NCBI GenBank assembly: GCA_047967505.1
Contig: CM106538.1
DNA: 64,000 nt
Source: Dipteris shenzhenensis
Taxonomy: Eukaryota; Polypodiophyta; Polypodiopsida; Gleicheniales
Reading direction: 5' to 3' (one strand)
In this document: piece after piece, positions 44,751 to 56,240 of the stretch
Layout: every line of letters begins with the position of its first letter
How positions within the stretch are numbered: the first letter of the stretch is position 1
Notes under the pieces: generated by a model
What the model was told of the DNA's origin: nothing
Seen by the model: only the letters and a program-made list of their open reading frames with translations
Database searches by the model: none
Program-made: the position numbers and the translations under genes

Positions 44751-46371
44751 AATTTGCAGCAAAACACGATGGGGGACCATTTGGAAAATCATTTGGACTC
44801 TCCTCGCATTTTGTTGCAAATTCTCCAGTTCTGTTCATGTGCATGTCAAATCAAACACTAGGTTCATCTCATTCATTCCTGGACAGTATGATCTCATATG
44901 CAAGAGAAATGCTGGAGTTGAGTGAAGCTTTTCATGAGGAATGTGTCAACAACAGGAATTTGCAGCAAAATGCGATATGGGCTATTTAGAGATGTATAAA
45001 CCACTCTCCTTGCATTTTGTTGCAAATTTCTAGGTTCTATTCATATCCATCTCCAATCAAATTCCTGGGTGATTTACCACATTCTTGGACAGTATCAATT
45101 GAAAATGTAACAAGAAGGGTGGAGTTGAGTGAAGACATTTGGACATCAAAAATCCAATGGATGGAAGAAATATATGTCAAAAAACATTGAAAACAATCTA
45201 GAATTCTGACCTTTTTTTTCCTTTTCCATGCTGTTGGAGTTGCACTGGTGAATCTCCTACTCTTTCACTAGCTTGAACTCTACACTCTAGGTAACCGGGA
45301 GATCTGGCAGTGGTAGTAGTCTTCAAACAGGTTGCAATCTAGATGGAGTGTGCTGGGTAGGAAAGGATCAAAGAGAAGGAAATGGAAGATGCGAGGGTTG
45401 TGGCAGGGATGAAAGATTGGGAGGCAGGGGAGGGAAGAGTGGTTGTGGAATTGATTATGAAATCATGAATGGCACAAGTTCCAAGGCATAAAGTGTACCT
45501 TTCACATGTGCCAAATTTCAAACTCCAAGAGATCTGGGTCCCATCCACACATGTGAAAAACAACTACATTCCACACGTGTGGGATTTAGAAGATGCCTTA
45601 TTTGTATTTGCACTTATTTGTGGTATCCTGTTTCAGACCTCTTGCCCTCCAGTCTCTACTCTCTTACCTCCCTACCTCCATACTCTGCAACATCAACATC
45701 CTGACTAGCAGCATAGGTTCATCTCCAGCACAAGGTACTCATCAGCAGCACAGCACATCCACAGATAGATTTCAGGTCAGTAACAATGGGTTCTTCCCTT
45801 AGTCTCTGCAATCTTCTTGCCTACCATAGAAACAATCCATCCTGCATGGAAATGCATAGACTTAGTCCATATTTTATTTAGTTGTCAAGACAGAGAAATC
45901 ACTGTAGGAATGTAGATCTTCAAGTGTGATATTTGCATGTGAGGGTAAAACTGTACTTATGGGTTCTTCCTTTAGTCTGTGCACACTTCTTGCCTTCCAT
46001 AGACTCAATCCATCCTGCATGGTTATGCAAACACCTTCAAATGACTGAAGGCATATTCCAGCATGCTGCCTCATGAATTTGCAGGAAAACGCGAGGAGAA
46101 GGCCTTAGGAGTTCCAAATAGTTGAAATCACGTTTTGTTGCAAATATTGAAATGTTGCTTCATCCACCCCTGTCATTCTGGTTTTGTGACTTCCATAGCT
46201 ATCCATGGCTGTACTCTTCTTGCATAAACTCCATTCATACTGTATTTAGTTGTAAAGACAGAGAAATCACTGTAGGAATGCACCAGCATGTCATTTCAGG
46301 AATTTGCAGGAAAACGCGATTTGGACCTGTTAGGAATTTCAAACTCCTCGTATCGCGTTTTATTGCAAATT
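44751..46371. repeat. Four copies of a hairpin motif in the divergent intergenic region
   Basis: Each copy has a left arm like AATTTGCAGSAAAACGCGAT and, 30-35 bases on, its reverse complement (ATCGCGTTTTATTGCAAATT). Arms: 44751-44770 with 44804-44822; 44957-44976 with 45010-45028; 46076-46094 with 46128-46148; 46301-46320 with 46352-46371. Substitutions differ between copies but pairing is mostly kept. Longer duplicated blocks run through the same region (for example AGACAGAGAAATCACTGTAG at about 45888 and 46258; ATCCATCCTGCATGG at 45835 and 46008). The location between divergent genes suggests regulatory or transposase-binding sites; this is an inference. Confidence 0.75.
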
Positions 46372-46477
46372 TTTCTATGTTGCTTCATCCACCCCTATGA
46401 TTGCCTTTTTTTTGTCAAAACATGTTCTCCATGTTTGTAATCTATTTCCAATCCTTTGTATGCAATTTTTCAGAGTG

Positions 46478-48556
46478 ATGGCCAAAACCAAGTCAACTGC
46501 AAGGAAATCTGGCAAAGGGCCAGGGCTTGCAGCAACAGCAGCTGGGGCAGGTACCAAGAAATTTAGTGTGCCTCCAAAGGGAAGAGCTGCACATGGCAGG
46601 AAGGGTAAGCCAATGAGCCTGCTCAAGCAAAAGGCCAAGAGATTGAATCATGGTGCAGGTGTGCTAAGGGAGATCAGGAAGCAATAGAAAGCTATAGGCT
46701 TTGCAAACCCCAAGGCACCTTTTCAAAGACTGGTGAGAGAAATATGTGATAGTTGGCACCTTGGGTTTAGGTGGAACAGAACTGCCATTCTTTCCTTACA
46801 GGAAATGGCAGAGGATTACTTGGAAAAATATTTTGAAGATGCAATGCTGGTAGCAGCCCATGCTCACAGGGTGACTTTGATGGCCAAAGACTTCAACACT
46901 TTGTCCAGAGTGAGATGGAGGTATGACAAGCTTGTTCATCCTGTGGAATGGCAGGACATAAAGATGAGAGACATATTGTTAATTCCACCTACAAGGAAGT
47001 TGAAGGTAGATGAGGTTAAGGTTGTTGAAGTAACCCACTCAAAGAACACCAGAGGGAAGGCTGCTTATGAGGAGTCACTGAAGCAGCAAATAAAAGAAAC
47101 AAAATCTGTTATAGATGTGGAGACTGGAAAGAGGGAGCTACAGATACATAGAAGGTTGCAGGAGCTGGGCCCTAATATAGTTGTCCATATTGAGGATGAA
47201 TTTTCAGTGAATGATTTTGACTTGACAAAACCATGCTTGGCAGCATTGGCTCATAAGAATGAGTATTGCTCAGATACTATCATTCTTGAAATGCTCTAGT
47301 AAGTGTCTATTATTTTACATTTTTTGCGAAACAATCCTCCTTGTACCTCCTTTATACCCTACCTTAATTATTTTTTGGTCCTATGCAGCATGATGAGAAG
47401 CTGGCTTCACACCTCTGTACAGCATATAGTCCATATTATTGATCCTGCCATTTCTTCTAAATTAAGAGATGCAAAGGAAACTCCCATTAGTATTTCCAGC
47501 TGGTTCAGAAACTACAATTTTGAAGTAATTGATGTTTTGCTACTTCCATACAATAACAGGTATGTGGGTGACTGCTTCTTTTAAGATTCTTCTTTAAGAT
47601 TGAGAACTCTTGTAGCCTTTAATTTCCTAATGCTTTTTTCCTTATGCAGTGACCACTGGAGTTTTGTTTCTATTGACATCCAGCAGAAGCAATGCTTTCT
47701 ATTCAACTCTCTTAAAAACACACACAGAGAGCTGAAATTGTAAGTTCTGTGTGTGCTTTTTGAACTTAAAACTTCATTATTTTGATATCATACTAACTAA
47801 ATTATACATATTGCAGTTGTATTCGAAGGCTTCTAGATGCATTGGATCACTGTCCTCCCAATGTCTCTCTTTTGGATTTAATAGAGCCAATAAATCTAGA
47901 GGTAAAAAGTCGTTCCCTCTACTGATGTCTATTTCATGCTATGTCTTTGAACTTATTCAATAATTTTGTTTTGTTCAGATGCTAACAGTTTCTAACATAT
48001 CTTTCCAACTGTACAGACACCACAACAAGATGATTCAAGTAGCTGCAGATGGAGAGTGCTGATCGGTGCAAAATATCTACTTTCAAGCTATTTTGAGAAA
48101 GAACAGCCAGACCTTGTAAGAAAAAATAATTTTCATTTAGCTTGAAGATAATTCATAATGATACAAAGTGTTCTAAATTATCATCTGCCATTGCAGATGA
48201 AAGAAGATAGCTTCAGCTCAAACTATGTATATAATTTTAGAGCTCATACAATTTGGAGGTTTTTGAGCTATGCCTCCCCCAAACTTATTGTACCAGCTAC
48301 TGTGGAGTTGGGTGAGAGCTCTAAAGTACAAGAAGGTGTCATACACCTTGATGCCACAGATGAAGCACCTAATTCTAAGGAGGAGAAGCCACAAGAGCAA
48401 TCACCTAGTGCTGAGGAGGAGAAGCCACAGGAGCAAGGACCTACTGCTGATGTTGTTGAGGAGAAGATGGAGCAGCAGCAAACAGATGCTCCTGGGGTAG
48501 TGGAGGAGACAATGGAGCAACACCAACATACTGTACAGGACAGGATGGAGCAGTAG
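46478..48556 (+). pseudogene. Histone H3-like domain fused to a Ulp1/C48 SUMO-protease-like domain
   Basis: Six exons fit in phase: 46478-47298, 47389-47559, 47650-47739, 47817-47901, 48017-48115, 48197-48556, all with GT-AG ends (541 residues). Residues 1-137 follow histone H3: a tail opening MAKTKSTARKS (Lys4, Lys9, Ser10 equivalents kept, tail ~14 residues longer), VLREIRK, PFQRLVREI, LQEMAEDYLEKYFEDAML, HAHRVTLMAKD. Loop 1 has normal length, unlike CENH3. Residues ~250-420 follow Ulp1: HW at 333-334 (SDHWSFVSID), Gln393, Cys399 (TPQQDDSSSC); the usual acidic residue of the triad is Asn350 (FLFNSL). An acidic repeat tail (EEKPQEQ) ends the protein. A TAG at codon 70, aligned with H3 Gln55, is the only break seen. 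Ulp1-like proteases occur in plant Mutator and CACTA elements; an H3 fusion is not known to me. Confidence 0.8.
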
Positions 48557-48879
48557 AAAAAAGATTCTCCAAAAAATGATGATAGGGAGATCTTGGACCA
48601 TGTAGAGTAGCCTCTGGATCAAGCTATACATAAATAGAAAATGGATGTCAGAAATATGTTCTACATGTTTAACTAAACAGTTTTGTACAAAATCTTACTT
48701 GATTGAATACAAAACCTTTGTTTATGGAGTCTGTGTTATCTCAATTTTTAAATTTTCAATGTCTTTGCATTTTATTGAGCTCTCTCTTCTTTTGAGCAAC
48801 TGCAAAAAAGAAATATGAATTAGAGCGGTAAAGTAAACTAATAGCAATGCTTAATGAGACTAGGATAAATCAGATGGTG
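48557..48879. other. 3' flank of the H3-Ulp1 gene
   Basis: AT-rich; holds the probable 3' untranslated region (polyadenylation-like AATAGAAAAT and AATACAAAA motifs near 48640-48710). No further gene. Confidence 0.45.
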
Positions 48880-49701
48880 TACCTTTTTGTTGTTGTAGAT
48901 AAATAAAAAGTCGTTTGAAATAGAACCTTCTATCTCAAACAGAATGTCATTGCGCAATTGAGCTACGGAGCAACATTCTCTTAATGAGATATTGACTAGC
49001 ACATCACCATTCTCAACAACATCAATATCAAGAAGTTTATTTTCTACACCAAAAGAATCTTCATCTTAATCCATTGGGACTAGTTTTGTCCCTAGCATTC
49101 GACTGCGCTTGTAATAAAAAGAGAAAATAAAATTTTGTGATGCAACCATGTACTTCAGTTGCATAGAAGGTTGGACAACCTCACAAAACACTGAACTACA
49201 TGTCTTCTTATCCCAACCTTTATCCAAAATTTGTGGCATGCATGCTGAACTTGTTGCTTTAACTGTGAACATTGTTTTTGAAACCTTCACTGGAAAGGTA
49301 TTAAACAAGTCCACAAAAACTATGAGAGGCATGCATAAAGAAATTTTTACTATCCTTGTGGCAATATTGGGCCTCAGAGCTTTCTGTACTTCTTTGAAAA
49401 GCTTGGCCCTATATGCCTCTGTATTACTAGAATGTGGGTGAGGCCAATCCACTGAATTCCATGCCAGAAGGTCTTGTTTTATTAACACACCATGTGTGTT
49501 AGCATTGTCCAGCAACTGATAAAAATGATCAGTAAAAAATATACCCGATTGAGCTAGCTCTATTGCACATCGACCTTGGTATTGTTGTTCTCCTATCGAT
49601 CCATGCAGAACATCTATAAATCCTAGAATATAATCGATGTTTTGCCATGTCTCATACGATGAAGGATATAAATCTGAAATAAAACAACACAAGAATGTCA
49701 A
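48880..49701 (-). pseudogene. Unknown protein gene, downstream part, with ubiquitin-like C-terminal segment
   Basis: Not recognised. On the minus strand the frame 49701-49067 (211 codons) has patterned hydrophobic segments (CAIELAQSGIFFTDHFYQLL, LLAWNSVDWPHPHSSNTEAY) and ends at a TAA. The same frame continues as EDSFGVENKLLDIDVVENGD and VLVNISLRECCSVAQLRNDI to a donor (AAAAAG-GTACACC) at about 48883. The latter stretch alternates like a beta-grasp (ubiquitin-like) fold, a weak inference. The stop interrupts an otherwise continuous exon. Confidence 0.42.
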
Positions 49702-49846
49702 TAAGCAAAGAGAGAAAGCTTCATCTTAAAAATCCATACACCTCGTAAAGAAAAAAACCACAATAGAAAAATATACAATTAAGCCTGTGTTGCAGAAGAT
49801 CTTTTGGATAGTCTTGGAAGACAAGTTCTTTATGCATGTACATGTG

Positions 49847-50161
49847 CTAAATCAAAACTTCTTTCACGGATATCTTCCCTCTGGTGATTTTAAAATCTCG
49901 TACTCTTCCCTTCCATGATGCCAAGAAAATGTTTTTTGTCTGGGGTCTTTTTCTTTTGCTAGGATGCATGAGCACCCATGCTCCTTTCGAAACACTAAAC
50001 CTTTCCCAAGTTCCTTCCATTTTGACTGTACTTGAATTCTCTACCGATGAAATAGAAGAAGCAAGTCGATGGGGTAAGGATGTGTGGTATAATTCTGCCT
50101 TCATAGCATTATCATCCACAGAGCGTCTTCCACAAGAACGGCCATGGTTTTTATTCACCAT
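49847..50161 (-). CDS. Unknown basic protein exon
   Basis: Minus-strand open frame of 104 codons (starts MVNKNHGRSCGRRSVDD; ends RGKISVKEVLI), rich in Arg/Lys/Ser. No domain recognised. It lies directly upstream of the gene at 48880-49701 and could be its first exon. Confidence 0.35.
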   Translation of the reverse strand: MVNKNHGRSCGRRSVDDNAMKAELYHTSLPHRLASSISSVENSSTVKMEGTWERFSVSKGAWVLMHPSKRKRPQTKNIFLASWKGRVRDFKITRGKISVKEVLI

Positions 50162-50269
50162 GGAGATTTTCTGAATCTATAACAATAGCAAAGTAATGTA
50201 AATAAGATAACAAATTGAAGTTTCAAGAAAGAGAAAGTGGTTGGTTGAGAGCTTATTTTTCCAAACCAT

Positions 50270-51130
50270 AAAAGGCCCCAAAATGAGCTCCCTTTTTTCC
50301 TAATGACCCCTACCTCTGCCTCTGCCTCTGTTTCTATCTAAAGTTGTGAATGCCTGATCATTGGAATGACCTTTGCATGCGTGAATGGCCTGAGTTTTGA
50401 GATCTTCACCAAAAGTAAAACTGACTAAAGTCCTTCCAGTGTCAAAATTTGCCGTTGAATGGCAATAATCTGGACTAGATTCTTGTATCCAACTCCTAGT
50501 TCATTCAAAATGACTTGAACCATTTTTGTGGGGTTCATAGTCTCTCCAACTACTGTGAGTTGATTATTGTAATCTTTGATCCTGAGTATGTAATCATGGC
50601 TGGTTTCACTGCTATTGCAAAAACTCTAGTTGATTTGGTTTCTCATTGTGAGAATCTTGGAAGTGTTCTTGGACTCGTAGAGAGCTACGAACATATCCCA
50701 TGCTTCTCTCGATGTCTTGACGGTGTTGAGATATCCTAGCATGACATCTTGCACATTCTGTTTGATTAGATGATATGCATACTTGTCTTTCTTGTCCCAT
50801 TCTTCATGTGCTTGGGCAATGGCAAGATCTGCTACAGATTCAAAAATTGTTTGTGTAGCTGGAGATCACACTGTAGATCCCACTGCTGGTGTTGTGACAA
50901 TAGGTGGAGTAGAGCTACTACTGGTTGGATCATCCACAATGGTCTAGGTGTAGATCCATCGACATACTCCCATTTGTCCTGAAGTACAAGAATGGTCTCC
51001 ATTTGGTATTTCCATGTGCTATAATTGGAATTGTCTAACTTAGCAGATGCCTCCAGATTGATGTTGCTAGTCATCGCAGACATGATACCAAGAAATGTAC
51101 TCAAAGTGTCTATGAAATCACTGTATGAAT
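50270..51130 (-). pseudogene. Copia gag fragment
   Basis: Minus-strand pieces of a copia gag: KLDNSNYSTWKYQMETILVL at the start (about 51040), then after shifts SREAWDMFVALYE and LTMRNQINQLEF (about 50700-50560), and a remnant with repeated RGRG near 50320. Frames are broken. No LTR or primer-binding site was found beside it. Orientation matches element A, so it could be the displaced gag of A, but this is unproven. Confidence 0.7.
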
Positions 51131-52577
51131 CAGCTGCAAAACACTGACTGTAGCAAGTGAAATCTGAGCTATCGGTGAAGGTAGAACTGTAATATATAAT
51201 CCAATCTAAATTGCAAGGCTTGTGGAAAATGATGCTGGAAATAGCCAAGAGGCTTACAAGGCTGAAATAAAGTGCACAATGTCATGAAATAGCAATAGGA
51301 TTTACAATGATGGCATGTGTGTGTGAAATCAAATAATTTGCTATCTACCCACTGATCAATCGGTCAATGCCTTTGAACACTATGAAGTCTGCTCACTAAA
51401 CTGATGAACATCAGGTTTTAGGTAATGTGATGATGTGAAACCATATGTGAGCATAGGGACTGACTCCAAGTAAGAACTAGTCAGGAATTTTGGGCATGGC
51501 TTAGATTGGCAACTTGGAGAAATTCAAATCATCTCCACTATGGCAATCTATTATACTTTGATCTAGATCTAGACCAATCATAGACCAAAGAAAAGAACAA
51601 ATAATTTCTTTTTCTTTGGTTCTTTTTATGTGCTGGGTCAGATGCATCGATGTAGAGACTATGTGTGTGTAGGAAGTGGATTTGTCGATAAGGCTCAAAA
51701 GTGAGCGATAATTGCACCACAATGTGCATGTGATATGATGAGCATGTAGAGCACAAAAAATCAAGCGATTTTCCTTTTTGGAATGCCCTCAAATTCTTCT
51801 TAGATCAAGAGATATGGCTTGATTTAGGTGGAGGGGCAAAAAAGGGTGCAAAGTGCTCAATGATGATGTGGCACTCAGGGGGTCACATGCAGTGACTTTT
51901 CTTGTGAAGGGGTGTGCCTCTGGGGCATTGTGTGATGAGGTGGCAAGAGGATTCACATGCAATGCACAATGTGCCTACAAGGGTTATGACATGTGGTAGC
52001 TGAGGTGGATGCTGATTGGGCACTGATGACATGTCACATGTGGATAAGGTTGCTGATGTGGCAACTGAGCTGTCTTGGATGACTTGTATGCCACATGTCA
52101 TTTGAGGTGGTAGATAGACCAACCTTAGGGTCAGAGGAACCTTACCATGGTTAAGTCCTATCCTCCACATGGCATCTTTGCTGAAACCTAGGAAGAATTC
52201 TTGCAGAGATGGTGACGTCCTTGCCTACGGCTGAAGATGGAGTTCACTATCTAAGAGCCCAAGTGAAATTGTTCAGCCCATCGTTGGTTGGAGCACAAGA
52301 GGCCCTGAAGTTGGGAGAGCTATGCAAGGGCCGTGTTTGTCATGGGTCGAGGTAGATGTAGAGTTCATTGAGCCTACTTGTATGGTTGCTATGTTGAGGC
52401 ATCGTTGGATCTGGGTAGACATTGGCAGCATAGTAGCAACTTACTGAGGCCTCGTTGGAGCACTGAGTGTGGTTGTGGGTGTGGCGTTATCATATGTTGA
52501 GGAGAAGCCCTCTGTGGGGCATGGCTTGCTAGGGTCGGTGGGGCAAAAAAGCTTGGATGTGTAGGTTGTTGAATAGG

Positions 52578-52582
<5 letters not shown>
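51131..52582. other. Spacer without recognised gene
   Basis: Mixed composition; 52140-52560 is GC-richer and may belong to a leader or LTR of an unidentified retroelement. No domain or paired repeat seen. Confidence 0.4.

Positions 52583-52619
<37 letters not shown>
52583..52619. repeat. (CT)n microsatellite
   Basis: About 18 uninterrupted CT dinucleotides. Confidence 0.97.
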
Positions 52620-52622
<3 letters not shown>

Positions 52623-53112
52623 GGTATATGATAGGACTAGAGATTTCTCCCTCTCATGAGCTGCAAACTAAAATCTCTCTTCAAAACAAAGAAAGAATAA
52701 TCTCTTGCAAAAATGAATATATTTAGTTCTTTCAATGAAAATGAAGAACTCTCACTCTCTGTGAATCTTTCAAAGTGAATAGAGTAAAGTAGGAATGAAT
52801 AAAACTCTCTATCTCCCTTTTTGTCTAAAAAGAAGGATTCCTCTCACATGAATCCTCACAAGATGAACATAAATTTCTTCAAGATATCTCAAGAAGATGA
52901 ATGGAAATATCTCACAAACGCTCAAGAAAGTGATGACAGCTAAGGAGATCAAATTAAACATTGAAAGACATAGTGCAATATATTCATGAAAGGTAAGAGT
53001 TATTGAAATATATAGTACAATACATTCATGAAATATAAGAGTTATTCTCTAACACAAAAGGTGAAGTGGTTAGTACACTTCAAATTCCAAATCAAAGTAT
53101 ATAGCCTTAAAG

Positions 53113-54660
53113 TTAAATAAATTCATAAAATGTGAAAATTTTTACTCCAGGCGTAATGTCTTCATGAGAAACTATCTCAATAAAACCTACATGTCCATCG
53201 TCTCTCCAAGATGGACATGTAGGATTATAAACCCAGACTACATTCATTAGGCTATCATCATAGAGGAAGCTATTAATATACCCTGCTACATTTCCATTAA
53301 GAACATCACCCACAATGCCTCCACAATGTAAGTGTTTTGTTCCTCCTCTATTGCATAAGTATGCATTCGAGGATAATATAAACATAATTGTTTCCATACG
53401 TCATGGTCATATCTTGCTCCTATGTAAGGAAACAAAGAAGTTCCCTTGGAGATCTTACAGAGGCTGAAAAGAACCAAGCTGGCATCACTTAAAGGTGATT
53501 GTGAGACATTATACATTCTTCCATAATATTGAATAGGCTCGTTTATTGGAATTGTTAGTTTACCCTTCCAACCACCATTCTTTGAAGGATCAAAATATAT
53601 AATCCTTTGAGCCTCTAAACTTGGTGGACAGTTCAAATTACATGAAATTCTTTCCATTGTGTTCATTTCACACTCTACATTTTTATAGAGCATGTAATAA
53701 TTTCCCCAAGCCCACTATAACAACAAGAAATAAAGTAGTTTAGATATTTTTAATACTCCTATATCTTTAGTATGCATAAATCAGCTAACATAATATGAAA
53801 AGGCTTACTTTTTGGGTCTTACATTCTTCTTTCCAATCTTCGGTAGGACCATGTTTAATAAGATGTCTATTGATTCAATTTTGTGACTTTATAATATATC
53901 CATTGCACTTATTTCAAGGACATGCATGCCAATAAAACTTAGTGCACTCCATTTCTTTGTTGCACTTTTGTTGATAAAATTCAACCAAATTTCTTGGTCA
54001 GTCATCTCCTAAGATGTAAAATTATTTTGTGAACGATATCTCATGGCTATTTAAAAATAAATCATGATTGTAATTTGAAATGATAAATAATGAATACATA
54101 AGAAGTATAAAGAGATTAAGATTTCACTCACAAGATCCAACTCGAATAGATGATGACAGACCCATTGCCATTGTATTATGAGATGAACCTAGAACAAAAT
54201 ATAGATATCAGAGGAAATGAAAGAAATGAAAAACACTAAATATAGTACAAGTACATTCATTTTAAACAAAAAATATGAAATGCAATAACCTAGATTAGCA
54301 ACTAATTGGTTCTCCAGTAGAGCTTTAGTGAAAGTAGCCCCATGAGATGATCCTACAAAAATTAAAAATGCATCAAAGGCCAAATAGACAATAAAGATCA
54401 TAGTCCATGATTGGACTTGGACTACATGATCCTATAATAGATGAATCAATTATAGAAATTATATTTAAGACCTTACATACTTTTTCAGATTGAAAGAATT
54501 TATAAAATGATACAATTTCACTTATAATATGGACAAATGGCTACTCTTCTTACCTTTGAAAGAAGTTCGATGAGTTTGTGCTAGCATAGGGGGAGAATTG
54601 GCAGTAGCTAATGCTCCTACACCAACAGGAGCCACATGACATGCCTTCTCTTGAGAGCGC
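53113..54660 (-). pseudogene. SET-domain-like protein gene, copy 2
   Basis: Minus-strand, multi-exon. Upstream exon-like pieces: 54660-54558 (ends ...AQTHRTSFK before GTAAGAAG), 54351-54292 (GSSHGATFTKALLENQLVAN), 54180-54136 (GSSHNTMAMGLSSSIRVG). At about 53990-53820 is a Cys/His-rich part (CNKEMECTKFYWHACP ... HLIKHG) with two TGA stops. From 53693 come FDPSKNGGWKGKLTIPINEP, KISKGTSLFPYIGARYDHDV, YYPRMHTYAI and, after a shift near 53300, GGIVGDVLNGNVAGYINSF, VVWVYNP and ITPGVKIFTFYEFI. The segment order matches copy 1 at 10467-11030. The GxG motif is lost (SPLSDASLVLF) and the end reads KIFTFYEF, so methyltransferase activity is unlikely. Confidence 0.65.
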
Positions 54661-56074
54661 ACGCCATAATTTCTTTTTGTTCATTTTGAACTATCCATTT
54701 TCTAAATCCATAAAGCCATTAGACACAACATATGCATAAATTAGCGCATATGAAGAATTTACATTAATAAACCTTCAAATTTACATCAACAAATGCATAC
54801 TATTAATCCTAATCCATAGCATGTTGAAACCATGTGCCAAGAATGCACCCTTATGTCCATAAATCTTAGCATTTCCAATGGTTTCATGATTACCCTTTTG
54901 ACGCCCAATGCTGTGGCCAAATAAAAGCATTTTAAAAAATGGTTTCTTTTTCCAAAATAAATCATTTCCTTTAATCCAAGGTGACCAAAAGTGAGTACCA
55001 CCATGAAAACAATCCAAACCATTTCAAAGTACAAAAACATTTCTCCATTTGTTACTAAATTATGCACAATATGCTCATCTTTTTCTTCTACAATTCTTTT
55101 CGAATCTAGGACGTCCCAAATAAGGTAGCATATTCATCAAAGTTGTGTATGCTATTTGGTGGAGCCATTAAATCCCACAATCATTCAATCAAGTGCATGC
55201 TCAAATCATTTCAAATGAGAAAAATTATAAATGGTATTATCATCTTTTCATCCAAATTTATCAATGCAATTTAAAGGCTACTCACTAGGGCCAAATATGA
55301 GTGGATGGAGTGGCATAAGTGCAAAGAATGCAAGTGCATAGAAAGATAATTTCAAAAGCATATAATAAGGGGTCATCACAAGATAATAGCATAACACGAG
55401 TGTAGAAATAAGAATCAAAACATAGCATAGCGTAGCAAGCATAGCATAACATAAGTGCAAAACATAAGTACATAGCATAAGCATACAAAGGATTCATACT
55501 GATATTGAGATCCTTTCTTAACTCATATTGATATGAGTCCATGCACATGTCAAACACATAGCACACATGGATGCTCTCCCATAGACCGTGCAATCAACCA
55601 ACAACATTCCTCATATATATTGAGTTAGATACAATTTTGATCTACATGATCATGAAGTTCATTATGGCAACATCAAGCTCGACACCATTTCCTAGCCATG
55701 CATTAATTAAACAATATAGATGAGCAAACTCCATATGTAGATATAGATCAATACTGTACTCAATTATAGGTCTAGGATAAACACACATCAACAATGAAAT
55801 CATAATTGTCCACGATTGTAAGTACATTAATCATGATGATGTGCATGTGGGAGGCACTATCATCAAAACTCTAGCATCCAGCTTTTGTGTATGGGTGGCA
55901 TGCAAGAGGAAACATTGGCATTAATAGAGAGAGTTCAAGAAAGCCATATGGTCTAAGTTTAAATCTCATATGGGTTGAGATAGACCAGAATCCTACTTTC
56001 TCAATGCCCATGGATGATGCATGGTGAAAAACAAGGAAATATTCATTCCAAGGCATGAAAATGACATTAGATGG
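54661..56074. other. Spacer with low-complexity tract
   Basis: An open minus-strand stretch at 54781-55067 has no recognised domain. At about 55380-55490 the sequence is dominated by CATAGCATA-type repeats, which creates spurious open frames. No gene is claimed. Confidence 0.5.
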
Positions 56075-56240
56075 CGGGTGATGATGATGGGCTTTGCTCT
56101 TATATAGCCACCAGTCGTAGTCAGTTAGACTCAATTGGGAGGCCAACCCAGTCCGCCCAAAATGATGGACTGGAGGTCAGTCCCAAAGTAGGCCATCGAC
56201 CACACAATAGAACCGTGGCACAGAATAGAGCAACTAACCT
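56075..56240 (+). repeat. LTR-like dispersed repeat, copy 2
   Basis: Second copy of the block at 9530-9710, same orientation, sharing CTTATATAGCCACCAGTCGT and CAGAATAGAGCAA. It abuts an A-family LTR fragment in opposite orientation. Confidence 0.65.

Noticed and set aside
46478-46900. Centromeric H3 (CENH3)
   Set aside because: Loop 1 has canonical H3 length and the tail opens like canonical H3 (Lys4, Lys9 kept).
46478-48556. A recoded genetic context with TAG as Gln
   Set aside because: Other genes in the window, such as the copia frame at 25019-29374, need no recoding, and stops elsewhere also include TGA and TAA.
55278-55593. Minus-strand frame rich in Tyr, Cys and Met
   Set aside because: It is a translation of the CATAGCATA low-complexity tract.
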